NCBI GenBank assembly: GCA_025917655.1
Contig: CP084613.1
Span: 2,668,001-2,732,000 of the forward strand
From: Chlorella sorokiniana
Taxonomy: Eukaryota > Chlorophyta > Trebouxiophyceae > Chlorellales > Chlorellaceae
Direction: 5' to 3'
DNA length: 64,000 bases
The first letter of the stretch is position 1. Each line of letters starts with the position of its first letter. A program made the translations under genes and the position numbers. A model generated the notes under the pieces. The model made no database searches. It was given only the letters and a program-made list of their open reading frames with translations, and was not told the DNA's origin. This document shows, piece by piece, positions 35,521 through 46,500 of the stretch.

Positions 35521-35876
35521 GACTGCAAAGTTTAAGGCATGCAAGGCTGCTCCTCCCGTCAGTCCTCGCTCTCTAGCGTTTGCAGCGCCTGGTCAGGTGC
35601 AAACTTCTTTCGGACTCGAATCTTGCATGGTCACTGAGCAGATTCGCGGGCTGACCGCCGGGTGACCCGTGTTTGTTTCCGGAGCGGGACAAAACGTACC
35701 ACCCCAGCTCGAGATGTACTGCCTCTCGCGTCGAAAGACCACACATTCTTGTATAATTCAGCACGTGTATTTGCAAGCTTCCTAATTGTATATCTTACTG
35801 CGACAGGAGCCTGCCTGCGTCACACCGCACTGGACAGCGGCTTTAACCATACCCGCGCCGCAGGGGACGCAGCCAC
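35521..35876. promoter_or_regulatory. Probable bidirectional promoter, kinesin-12 / plastid ABC transporter
   Basis: Here 356 bp lie between divergent start codons. It includes an AT-richer patch at about 35745-35805. No coding pattern. Confidence 0.5.
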
Positions 35877-38800
35877 ATGCATGTCGGCAGTATGGCGACG
35901 GCAGCATGCAGCGCCGCCCCGATTGGTGGGTGCAAAGTGCACAGCCGCCGCCGTCAGCCGCCAGTGCTCTCTATGCGACTTTCAGGCCTGCGCGGGGCAC
36001 ACTGCAGCTCTTTGCGACGACCGCAGCACTTACAGAAGCAGACACAAGGTTCCAGGAAGTTTAATGTGATTGTCAGGGCCACAACACCAGCTGCCGCCGC
36101 AGAACCGCAGCATGAGCCACCTGCGGCAGCGGCTCAGCCACCCCATGCAGCCGAATCGCGGCAGGCAGCGCTGCGCCTAGCGATGGAGACTTTGCGGCCC
36201 GACTGGCCACTTCTGCTGGCTACAGCGCTGGTCCTGGCTGCCACCATCTTCTTTACCCTCACTTTTCCGCTTGTGATCGGCGAGGTGTTTGATGTTGTGC
36301 GCGCCCATGGCGGCCTGGCCAACGAAGCACCCATCAACCCTTTTGCCGCGCTTGGCGGCACCAGCAGCACCACCCCACCCACCTTTGCGGGCGTAATGGT
36401 CAAGCTGTGCGCCTGCCTCGTGCTTTCGGCCACGGGCAATGCAGCCGTGGCGTGGTGCAGCGCCCTGCTGGGTGAGCGCTTTGGGCGAAGGCTGCGGGGT
36501 CGCCTCATGGACACGCTCATGGCACGCAACCAGGCCTTTTACGACGCCTCTGCCAAAGGTGATCTGGTGGCGCGTGTCACGCTGGACGTCACGGTGCTGC
36601 AGAACACGCTGGCAGGTGGGGTGAGGTGGGGGTTTGGGCGGCGTGCCTGGCCAGCTGTATCGGATATCGACGCCCCACCCTTGTGCAGGCTGGCTGTGTG
36701 CCACCCCTTCCCGCTCATCCCTCCAACTGCCCCCTGCAGATTTTGTGGGGCAGCGCGGATGCCGCTCCATGTTTGAAGTGGTGGGCGCGCTGGTGATGAT
36801 CGGGCTGCAGCAACCGCTGCTGGCCCTCGTCTCCTTTGCACTCACCCCGGCGCTCTCCCGCGCCCTGCGAGCCGTGGTCGTGCGCAGCAGCGCCATAATT
36901 TACAAACGGCAACAGCTGGCGTCCAGCGCCCTGCAGTACGCTGCCGAGCGCCTGGGCCAGGTTCAGACAGTGCAGGCGTTTGCAGCGGAAGCGCGCGAGG
37001 CAGCTGCCTTCAGTCACCTTTCGCACGGGGGCTACGAGCTGGCGGAGCGCTACGCCTTTTTCCAGGTGGCTCAAGACTTTTGGATGATGGGAGGAGCCTG
37101 GAAAGGGGGAGGGAGGGGGCAGACGGGCTGTCTGCCGGCTGCGCCAGGGCGCCGGCTGTTGCACGCTGGCTTCATTAGGTGTGCTCATTCAGCAAGTGAC
37201 CCGATTGCCCATCATTGCTGTGAAGGGCGTTGTGGAAGGCGCGGGCCGCCTGGCGGTGAATGTGGGCACAGTGGCGTTGCTGGGTTTTGGTGGTGTGCTT
37301 GTCATCCATGGCCGAATTTCAGTGGGAAGCCTGCTGGCAGGTGCGGCCCAGCACGCAGCGGCTTACCTATGTGCTCTGACCTGGAGAGCTAGAAGAGTTG
37401 TGCAAGATATTCATTCATTCCACTCAACTCGGTGTGCGCCCCCATCCCCATCCCTCTGCCCCTCCGCTGCAGTGAACGGTGCGTAGCTGGATGATTTCTG
37501 TCCCTCGCGCGGCTTTCTGCCAAGAGCTGCCTCAGCCTCCGTGCAGATGTGGCTCTGCCAGGCAGCCGCTCGCAGTTGCGACATAGTGCATGAACAGTCG
37601 GGGCCTCACCCCCTGGGCTTATTGTCCATGACTATCCCATCTAGCATTGAAACTGGGCCCTCCCTCTCCTCATCCCTGCAGTGTTCAACTTGTTTGTGTC
37701 AGTTGGACTCAGCGCGGTGGCTGCATCCCTGGGGGAGCTGGGCAAGGCGGTGGGGGCGCTGGAGCGGGTGGCGGAGCTGGTGCTGGCGCCTGAGGCTCAG
37801 GCAGGCAGTGGCGGCACAGCCAGCGGCGGCAACGAAACGTTCCTCGGGCCGGAGGATGCTGTGTATTCCGTGGCCAGCAGCAGCAGCAGTGGCGTTGCCA
37901 GTGCTGCGGCGGCGCTGAATGCCAGAGATGGAGGCAGTGCGGCGTGTGGACGAGTGGAGTTCCGGAATGTGTGGTTCCGCTACCCCGGGGCCAAAGCTTG
38001 GGCAGTGCGCGGGCTAAACCTCACGTTGGAGCCCAGGCAGACGGTAGCACTGGTGGGGCCCAGCGGAGGCGGCAAAAGCACCATAGCGGCGCTGCTGCTG
38101 GGTCTGTACACGCCGCAGCGAGGTGAAATCCTCGTGAATGGTAACCTGCTGCGGCCACGCACCGACGGCGGCAGCGACGCGCCCACAACTGGCATGGCGG
38201 CAGTGCTGCAGCAGCCCATGCTCATGTCAGGCAGCGTGCAGCAGCAGATCAGGTGCTTGCTTGGGAGAGGTTGGAGGGTTGGGTGCATGGCTGGGAGGGC
38301 CACTTTACGTAACAATGTTATTGCACCGAGCAACCTATGGTGCGGGTACCTAGGTGAACTGGTGTGCTGCCCTTGCCGCACCGGCGCCGCCCCCGCAGGT
38401 ATGGCAAGCCCGACGCCAGCATGGAGGAGGTCCTGATTGCGGCGCGGGCGGCGCACGTTGATGAGTTTGTGCAGCAGCTGCCCGCCGGTTACGACACGGA
38501 GGTGGGGGAGCGTGGGCATGCGCTGTCTGGCGGGCAGAAGCAACGGCTGGCTATAGCGCGCGCGCTCCTGCTGAAGCCCCAGGTACGTTCAGGGTGGACT
38601 TGCTGGGCCTCCTGGGCAGCGCTGCGCATGCTACTCGTGGAGGGTCCTTTTGGTCGTAAATGAAACCCACCCCCATGCCCCCCCACCCCATGCGTACACA
38701 CCTGATGCTCAGATCCATTTTTTCTTCATGCAGATCCTGGTGTTGGATGAAGTCACGTCTTCGCTTGATGCCGCCAGCGAGCGTTACATCAGCGACACCC

Positions 38801-39055
38801 TGCGCCGCCTGCCTGCCACCAAGCTCATCATTGCCCACCGCCTTTCCACCGTGCGGGCGCCGATGCCATTGCTGTGGTGTCGGGGGCGGCGTGGTGGAGC
38901 TGGGCACCCATGACCAGCTGCTGGCCCTGGAGGGGGTGTACCGCCGCCTGGTGCGCTCCTCGGAGCTGGGGCCAACCAGCCAGACGCGCGGACGTGAGCC
39001 CAGCAGTGGCAATGGCGAGCCTACTGGTGCCGAGGCTGAGGCTGTACCAGCATGA
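35877..39055 (+). CDS. TAP-like ABCB half-transporter with predicted plastid transit peptide (ABCB28-type)
   Basis: Six exons (35877-36615, 36740-37065, 37193-37340, 37682-38252, 38399-38582 and 38734-39055) encode about 763 residues. The first 75 residues are Arg/Ser/Gln-rich with few acids and look like a plastid presequence. A six-helix ABC membrane domain follows ([21 protein letters not shown] and onward; [18 protein letters not shown] is the usual cytosolic loop). The nucleotide-binding domain has Walker [10 protein letters not shown], signature LSGGQKQR, Walker [13 protein letters not shown] and AHRLSTV. The Q-loop region reads [14 protein letters not shown]. After AHRLSTV the frame breaks at 38854-38860 and again at GGGGG 38882-38886. 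Restoring both gives the standard [10 protein letters not shown]-like text followed by [11 protein letters not shown]. The likely place is the plastid inner envelope as a homodimer; substrate unknown. Confidence 0.88.
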
Positions 39056-39235
39056 TGCTGGCTATTTACCTGCTAATCACGTGTACACATGCAAGAGTAC
39101 CGCCCAAGTCGATTGATCTAACCAACGTACGCGCACGATTTCATCTTACCAATGCACCTGCACCCTCTCAATTTTGCCCAAGTTGATCTTGTTTCCTCAC
39201 AACTGGGCATGCAATTTTCTTGTGGCGCCAGCTCC

Positions 39236-40247
39236 TCACAGGGCCTTGTCAAAGCCATCCGGCAAAACCATGGGCCCCGCCACCTCCTGATCTTCTCCTC
39301 GCCGTAAAGCAGCTTCACAAGCGCCAGCGCAAACTCAAAGGTGGTTCCAGGGCCCCTGCAGGCGCAGCGCAGTCGCTGCTTCATGAACGTGTTCGGCAGC
39401 GCCAAACAACGCACGGTCAGGCAGCTCTGCAGGGGTCGCTTCCCCCACGTGTGCGTTTACCTGCTGGTAACCAGCTTGCCGTCAACCACCACGCGCTGAT
39501 CGACAGCCTCCTGGTTGGACAGCTTGGCGGAAAAGGCAGGGTGGGCGGTGGCCTTCTTGCCGGCCAGGATGCCTGCAAGGCAGGGAAGTTGGTGGTGACC
39601 CTTGCATGCCCTTGTGGCGGTCATTGCATGTCAGGGACACGCAAAACAACAAGCCATGCGATGCATGGCCACAAACATACCCTGCGGCTCGAAAGCAACT
39701 GCGGGCGTAGCGCAGATGGCGGCGTGCAGCTTATCGGCTTCCCGCTGCCGTGCAACCAGCTCTGCCAGCGCTGCCGAGTCACGCAGCCGCTCAGCGCCCG
39801 GCATACCGCCTGGCAGCGCGATCAGGTCCCAGCTGTCTGCCATGCACTCCTGGATGGGCTTGTCAGCCACCAGGCGAACGCGGCGTGAGCAGGTCACCGT
39901 CAACTCCGGCTCCACCGAGGCCACCGTCACTTCAGCTCCTGCCCGACGTAGCACATCGATAGTTATTACCTGTTGGGGCCATTTTGCTGCCACTTTCGGT
40001 GGCCGGCAATGATATGGACAGGTGATGAAGACGGGCAGTGCGAAAGACACCGACAGCACAGCACAGGGGCGGCACGGGAGCGCGAGCGTGTCAGGCTTAC
40101 CGCCTCCATCTCTTCGCTGCCATTGCCAATTGGCACTAGGACCCTCTTCGCAGACATGACCGCCACGTTTCTGTCGCTGGCAAAGAGCCTGGTCGCGGGA
40201 GTGCGCCCAGAGGCAACCAAGCCAGTCGGTCTGACCTTGCAGAACAT
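39236..40247 (-). CDS. DJ-1/PARK7 family protein, probably organelle-targeted
   Basis: Exons: first exon 40101 up to 40157 or 40247, then 39681-39969, 39461-39572 and 39236-39355. The core starts MSAKRVLVPIGNGSEEMEA, matching the DJ-1 start including the conserved Glu, and continues VITIDVLRRAGAEV. The nucleophile elbow AAICATPA carries the oxidation-sensitive Cys, and GKLVTSRGPGTTFEFAL follows. DJ-1 proteins act in oxidative-stress protection and have been linked to glyoxalase-type repair. An in-frame ATG at 40247 adds a 30-residue Arg/Ser/Thr/Ala-rich leader (MFCKVRPTGLVASGRTPATR) that looks like a mitochondrial or plastid presequence. Near the end one base seems missing at about 39284-39292; restoring it gives EVAGPMVLPDGFDKAL and a stop at 39236. 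Confidence 0.9.
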
Positions 40248-40608
40248 TAAAAAGAGAATTTTAGTGTTCTTTTGTCCCTTCGGAAAGACAAAACTCCCGT
40301 CTTCCCGGATGTACTGCTGGCCACCTTGTACCAAGTGGCGAGTGTTCCCTTCAAACTTTGTTCGGTAGTACATTACAGCAGGGGGCTCTCATCAACATGA
40401 AACGCCCGATGATCCGACAAGGAGAACATAATCAACAGATTGTTGGAAACAGGCCGATGTCGGGCGGCGACACATTATAGCACCGCCCGTGAAGCGCACA
40501 GCGTATGCATAACAAACAGCAGATGAAACGGGCCCCAAGGTGTGGTGCGGGCGCAATGTCGCATGATCAAGCCAACTTCTGGGCAAGGCACGAGGGCTGT
40601 ACCAGCCC
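40248..40608. other. Intergenic region: DJ-1 promoter and 3' end of the plastid Lys/Pro/Ala-rich gene
   Basis: No coding pattern beyond a possible longer DJ-1 leader up to an ATG at 40373. A large open frame on the plus strand (40505-41410) mirrors the repetitive codons of the minus-strand gene and is not a gene. Confidence 0.45.
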
Positions 40609-41964
40609 TCAGGCCCTGACTGTCTTCTTGACCGTCTTGTTCACCGCCTTGCCTGGCGCATTGCTGGCACTGCTGCTGCCCTTGAGAATTGAGCCCACCG
40701 TGCTGGTTGCCGCTGCTACTGCCAAAAGCTCGACAACTGCCACAGCGCCTGCCTGTGCAGCAGGGTCAGCAAGGCTGAGCCCAGGGCTGGCCTCCGTCGA
40801 GCTGTCTGTCAGCGCAGGTGCGGCGGAGGCTGCAGGCACGGGTTCCTTGTTGAAGAAGAATGCCGGCTTGGTAGGCGGCGTGGCAGGGGCTGGTGTGGGG
40901 GCTGTGGGGACCGCTTGGCTGGCGCTGAACGCCGCTGCTGCAGCGGCTGCGGCAGCCGCAGCAGAAGCTGCCTGGTTGGCGCGGTCATTCTCGCTGCTCT
41001 TCTTGGAAGGCTTGGCTGGCGCGGCGGGCTTGGGCGCAGGCGCCGGCTTGCTGGGCGTGGGCTTTGCGGCAGGCCGGGCTGCGGGCTTTGCCGGAGCGGC
41101 CTTGGGCGCAGGCGCCGACTTGGCGCCTGGGACGGGCTTGGGGGTGAGGGTGAGCCCCTGGGGGACCTCGCCCTGCACGCCCTTGCCAACGCCGCCAGAC
41201 AGTTTGAAGGAGCTGCTGCTGCTGCTGGGCTTGGGTTTGGAGGAGTCCTTCTTGGGGGCGGGCTTCTTGGGCTCCGCCCGCTTCTTGCCGTCCTTCTTGG
41301 CTGGGGCCGGCTTGGGCACCGCCACCAGCTTCTTCACTTCGCTGTACGAAGGAGGCTCCACCTTCTGCGAGCTCTTCAGCACCTGCGCTCACCAAGAACG
41401 GGCGCGGTGAAATGCACCGTCCCACGGACGCATAATGCCTCGGTCCAGTAGGGAGGCCGGCGGTGCAGGGAGATTTGTAGGCTGCCACAATCGCCTGCCC
41501 ACGTGCCAATCTGTTGCACCTTGACCGTCTTTCCAGATCCCAGAATCTCGTCTAGCAGGGCACCCTGCTCCGCAGCCAGAGCGGGCGCCACATTGCTCAA
41601 AAAGACCGCGGCCAGGCCCGCCGCTGCCGCCTTTTGCAGAGCACCAGGTGCCTTGTCCCTGCAAATTGGCAAACAACTTACATGATAGCAGATCACTTCC
41701 ACGATATGGTTTTGAACAAAGTGCAGCGAGTCCGGCGCTGAACCCAGCGGTTCCAACGTCTCACAGCTGTTTGGTTGCAGCAGCCGGCGGGCGGCAGCTA
41801 GGGAGGGGAGGGTTGAACATTTCTGGGGCTCAAAAGCACAGCCAAACCTTCCCTGTTGGGAATCACCTGATCTGTGCCCGAACAACCAGCCCCTTGCGCC
41901 CCGCCCGGCGATTGCCGGAGGCTGCAGCCGAAAGGGCTTGGGTGCGAGCAAGCGCCAATTGCAT
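40609..41964 (-). CDS. Lys/Pro/Ala-rich plastid protein with bipartite presequence and C-terminal hydrophobic helix
   Basis: Three exons with matching phases (41867-41964, 41520-41658 and 40609-41382) encode 336 residues without frame breaks. The N-terminus (MQLALARTQALSAAASGNRR) is a plastid transit peptide. A hydrophobic helix follows and ends in an AxA-type site (GLAAVFLSNVAPALAAEQ), suggesting thylakoid lumen or membrane delivery. After a short globular part comes a long Lys/Pro/Ala-rich region with PAKKDGKKRAEPKKPAPKKD, SKPKPSSSSSS and a series of AAPAKPA repeats. This resembles the tail of histone H1 but lies behind an organelle signal. A run of about ten Ala follows, then a C-terminal hydrophobic segment (AVAVVELLAVAAATSTVGSIL) and a basic end (KAVNKTVKKTVRA). 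I do not recognise the family. Confidence 0.7.
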
Positions 41965-42188
41965 ACTGCCAGCAACTCGGGCTGCCGTGGGAGTGACAAC
42001 AATACAATGGCGCAGAACAAGAGCCCCACGGGGAGCAGGATTCCCCCTTATCGTGTAAAATCGATGTGGCACCAAAGCGAAAACAGGGTCCTGAACTGAA
42101 ATCCTTGACATACTTGACCTTCAAGTAGTTACGATCCTTCTTAAATGCAGCGCAGGTTGCCCGGGGGGGAGGAAAGCTACACCTGGCA

Positions 42189-43016
42189 CTAGCTGATGGC
42201 TGCCGTTGCTGTTGCATCAGCCTGATAGCCAGGCAGTGTCCGCAGCTGAGCATCATGCAGTACCTGAATGCCCTGCAGCTGCACAAGGGGGTGGAGACGC
42301 CGCTGCGGCGAGCAGAGTTAGTGCCGGATAATGAAACCGATGCACACACTGGCTGGAAGCCCTTACCGTGCACAGGCTGGCTTCCAGGTGCTCAAGGCGC
42401 TGCAACAGGTCCAGCATGAGCGGCGAATCCATGCCTGGCCCTTGACTCCCGTTTTCACTGCCAGGAAACTGTTGCTGCCCTTGTGGCAACTGCTGCTGCC
42501 GCTGATGCAGGGCATCTGCAGCGGGGTCGCTGGCCGCCGCCCGCATTTCGCTGCTGCCTAACTCGTAGCTTATACAGCGGTTCACTTCCAGGCAAAAAGA
42601 TTCTGTATGAGGCTCACACCCGCCGGCACTTCTGTGTAGGTGCGGCCTACCAGGTTGCCGCAGCTACCGCAGCAGAGCGAAAAGTGGGTGGCGCGCTCGC
42701 CACAAGACGACACATTGGTGTGCGCGATGCGGTCAACTCGGGCATCGGACATCCCTACAAGGCAAACATGAGCATGATAGATGGCATGATGGCATGATAG
42801 AGCCAGTAACTGAAAGCCTTCAACACATGCCAACTTGCCAACCCGACCTCACCCGACCCCTGCCGCACCTCGCACAACCACGCACTTGGCCGCATCTGGC
42901 CCTGGAGCCGTCAGCGTGCACACAAATTCCTGGCTGTCACTAAGCACAGCCCTGCAGCTCCCACACTGAAACACCAGGGGTGCTGCGTTGTGTAAAACTT
43001 GTTTTGTGACAGACAT
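42189..43016 (-). CDS. MIS18: Mis18-domain protein (centromere licensing, Yippee-like zinc fold)
   Basis: Exon 1 (42869-43016) starts MSVTKQVLHNAAPLVFQCGSCRAVLSD, with the first CxxC. Exon 2 (42367-42754) has FSLCCGSCGNLVGRTY with the second CxxC, then LIQNLFAWKVNRCISYELGS, very close to human Mis18 (DLFCLSVEAIESYVLGS). A Gln-rich linker and a coiled coil (LMLDLLQRLEHLEASLCT) follow, as in Mis18, which oligomerises through its C-terminal helix. A small exon at 42264-42302 and probably a last one ending at 42189 complete it. The frame breaks once at about 42584-42588 (one G missing). In animals and fission yeast Mis18 licenses deposition of the centromeric histone CENP-A. The family call rests on the paired CxxC and flanking blocks; the C-terminal exons are uncertain. 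Confidence 0.82.
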
Positions 43017-43288
43017 TTTGGCCTGAGGGTTTACAACCAATGTTGGATCCAAACTTTTGGACACACTCTCGCACGAGCGCCCCTTGAACGCAAACGAAGC
43101 CAGGAGGTCAAGGGTGATGTGGACGGTGATGAGGGCTGCGTGTACTTCCTGAAGAAAACGAGGCCCAATTGAAAATTGAAGCTCGGGTCAGTGTCTTTAC
43201 GCGCTTTACTCCTTCTGGGCCTGCCCCTCCTTCAAAGACGCCACCGGGTTGAGGCAGAGCCTGCAGCACCGACGCGTGCGCCCTGGCA
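43017..43288. promoter_or_regulatory. Probable bidirectional promoter, Mis18 / CYP51
   Basis: Only 272 bp lie between divergent start codons, the shortest such gap in the window. No coding pattern or recognised motif. Confidence 0.5.
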
Positions 43289-46018
43289 ATGGAGCTCGTC
43301 GGGCTGCCTGATGTATTGGCAGCTCTTCCCCTGGGCGTGCAGCTGGCGGGATCCGTGGTGGCCACGATCCTCTTCCTACTGGTGTTGCGCATCCTCAGTA
43401 ACGCCTTCCCTGGCAGGGCTCCGCCTGTGGACGAAGGCATGCCGTTCATTGGAGGATTGATCAAGTTCAGCAAGGTGCGTCGCGCACGTGAGAAGCCCGA
43501 CATGGTTCCCACCCGCCTGTGGCGGTTGCCTGTGCCCTACCCACTGCACGGGCCAGCTGCCGCTTAGTGCAGCTTTGTGCAGCTCATGTCATTGTGTTAT
43601 GCGGCAGCCTTTTGAGGTGGACGTGATTGGGTGCACAGCAAATTCACTTCTTCCTTGCCTTGCCCCTACACGCCGCTTCCACACCGCCCGCCAATCCTGA
43701 TCCCTGCCTTTCGCTGCCGTGCAGGGCCCCTTGCCCCTCATGACTGAGATGTACAAGAAGCACGGCGAGGTGTTCACCATTCCGTTGCTGCACAAGAAGA
43801 TGACTTTTCTAATTGGTCCCCACGCATCACCCCACTTCTACAACGCCACTGATGACAAGATGAGCCAGAAAGAGGTGGGTTATCTGGTGGGGTTCGTGCT
43901 GCTGCTTTGCGATGCCAATTCTTGGGGACTGGGGCATAGTCTGCTGTTGCGCCATAAGACTTAGCCAGCAGGCAGCAGCGCCTGCAGATCAGCGCATGGC
44001 CTGCATCTGTATCTGTGGTCTTTGCATCTGCGCGGCTGCCTTTGAGGCCTGGCTGAGCCCCCATGCGGGCCCCTCAGGTGTACAACTTCAACGTTCCCAC
44101 CTTTGGGCGTGGGGTGGTGTATGATGTCGACCAGCGCGTGCGGTCGGAGCAGTTTCGCTGGGTGGCCGACGCGTTGCGCACTGCCAAGCTGCGCACCTAC
44201 GTCCCGGCTTTCAAGATGGTGCGCCAGCAGCTCTGGTTGCGACCGAGCATGCCTTGCGTCCGGCAGGCGCACGGCTTGGATGTGATCCAGCCAGACTGAT
44301 GTTTCAGCGTTGGCCCGGCTGTGTCTTCCCCTGTGCTGTGTGCAGGAGGCGGAGCAGTACTTCTCACAGTGGGGGAGGAGGGCGTGGTGGACTTCATGCA
44401 GGCTTTCTCCGATCTCATCATCCTCACAGCCTCGCGTACACTGCTGGGTGAGCAGCCGTTGCTCTTGCCGCTCACCCCTGCATGCTCCCTCATGGCAAGA
44501 GTGGAGCGGCCCACCGACTGCGCTCCACCATGCCAACCCGCTGTGCTGTCACTCCTTTGTTGCCCACCCATCCCTCTGCTGAGTCGCATGGCCATGGCAC
44601 GATGCCACCCCTTCTCCCCCTCTGCAGGGCGTGAGATCCGGGAGAGCATGTTCCGCGAGGTGGCCGACCTGTATCACGACCTGGACGACGGCATGCGCCC
44701 CATCTCCGTCATCTTCCCCTACCTGCCCACCGCGTACCACCGCCGGCGCGACGCGGCTCGCGAGGCTCTGCGGGGCATCTTCAAGAAGGTCATCGCGGCA
44801 CGCCGCGCATCGAGCTCCAAGGAGGACGACATCCTGCAGGTGGGTGCACTCATACCATTGCTCATCGTGGGCTGAGCTGCTGTTACAACCGGCCCACCTG
44901 TCCAGTGCACGAGCGCGGTTACGGCAAAAACACAGGGCAGCCCTTCACCGGCCCTGCTGCCACCGCCTCCTTGCCCCTCCCAGGTCCTGATTGACTCCCG
45001 CTACCGCAATGTGCATGGTGGGCGGGGCACAACTGACGATGAGATTGCGGGGCTGCTCATCGCGCTGCTGTTTGCTGGGCAGCACACCTCCTCCGTCACC
45101 TCCTCATGGACCGGCTACCGCATGCTGTCCAACAAAAAGTGGTGGAAGGTGAGCGGGGGTGAATGTGTTGGGGTTCGCTCCCACCGGCATGCACCTCGGT
45201 GCGCGCCGCGCACGCTTGCGCTCATGCCTACCACTCTCCTGCGATTTGTGTCTCTGCGCAGGCTGCCCAGGAGGAGCAGCTGCGTGTGAGCCGAGCATGG
45301 CGACAAGCTGGACATGGATGTGCTGAACTGCATGGACACGCTGCACCTCAACATCCAGGAGGCGCTGCGCATGAACCCGCCACTCATCATGGTCATGCGC
45401 CTTGCCAAGGAAGCCTTCCCTGTCACCACCTCAGATGGCAAGACCTACGTCGTGCCAAAGGTGTGGAGGGGCCTGCTGCGGCCCTCAGAACCGCACTCCC
45501 TCGTTTCCTTTGCAGCAGGCAGCATGCCGCTTGCCGCTGCCTATGCCGCTTCTGCTTCACCCCGCTGCAGGGCCACATCGTTGCTGCCAGCCCTACCTTC
45601 TCCCACCGCTTGCCCCACATCTTTACCGACCCAGACGAATACCAGCCCGACCGCTACCTGCCCCCCCCGTGAGGAGGACAAGCCCCTGCCCTTTTCATAC
45701 ATTGGCTTCGGCGGCGGGCGTCACGGCTGCATGGTGGGTGGGGATGTGTGTGGTTGGGGCCCCGCGACGCTTATGCACGCGCACAGCAGCACGCAGCAAT
45801 GTCTGACTTCACGCATGCTGAGAATACTGTTCTGCCATGCTTGCATTCCGCAGGGCCAGAACTTCGCCTACTTGCAGATCAAGACAATTTGGAGCGTGCT
45901 GCTGCGCAACTTTGAGTTTGAGCTGCTGGACCCGGTGCCCGAGGCCGACTACACCAGCATGGTCATCATGCCGAAGCCCTGCCGCGTGCGCTACCGCCGC
46001 AAGAAGCTGGCAACTTGA
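43289..46018 (+). CDS. CYP51: Sterol 14-alpha-demethylase, cytochrome P450 family 51
   Basis: This ER-bound P450 removes the 14-methyl group of obtusifoliol or lanosterol-type intermediates in sterol synthesis. Nine exons: 43289-43474, 43725-43874, 44078-44218, 44346-44447, 44628-44839, 44984-45148, 45262-45460, 45571-45733 and 45854-46018 (about 494 residues, normal length). An N-terminal membrane anchor (LAGSVVATILFLLVLRIL) is followed by FIGGLIKFSKGPL. The I-helix has LFAGQHTSSVTSSW, typical of CYP51. The ExxR motif lies in QEALRMNPPLIMVMR. The haem loop FGGGRHGCM carries the Cys ligand and runs into GQNFAYLQIKTIWSVLLRNFEFEL. The frame breaks at GGGGG 44371-44375, around 45288-45294, and at a run of eight C, 45661-45668, where one C is surplus. 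Confidence 0.96.
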
Positions 46019-46500
46019 GTGGGGCAACGGCCCGTCTTGCTTAGGACATTGCATGTGTGAGTCGCGGGTGTTATTGCAATGTTCAGGCGTGGATGCTAGC
46101 TGCAGCCAGTGCTCTTCCAGAGGTAACCTGGTGTGCCCACGCCTTCCACTGCGGCGCTCACAGCCCTGCGTCCACGCTCTCCTCCGTCCAAAAGAACGAG
46201 ACAATTTGATACTTGAACTCCCATTGCGGTTGCCCCCAAGCCCTTGCAATGCACGACTTGCTTCAATCTGCTGAGCGCTGACCCTGCCCACCGTTCGCTC
46301 TTCTTCGCTTTGCCATACCATTCCCTTACGGCTTGCTGCTGCCGTCCAGCAGCCGCACATTTGGGCACCTCCTACCCCCTTCTGCATGCTAATGCTTACT
46401 CCGCTTGCTGCACTTGATTGCATCTTCCTTTACCATGTGGCTGCCTGTGCCGCTCTCACAAGGGATAATCAAAACTTGCTGAACAGGACAGCACCACTGG
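46019..46500. other. Convergent 3' region of CYP51 and the kelch gene
   Basis: No conserved reading frame on either strand. It probably holds the two 3' UTRs. Confidence 0.45.

Noticed and set aside
40505-41410. 301-codon open frame on the plus strand
   Set aside because: It is the mirror of the Lys/Pro/Ala-rich minus-strand gene; repetitive GC-rich codons leave the opposite strand open.
42770-42798. Short ATGGCATGATGGCATGAT-type duplication as a mobile-element footprint
   Set aside because: A 9-bp duplication inside an intron of the Mis18 gene, without inverted ends or element sequence; ordinary slippage explains it.
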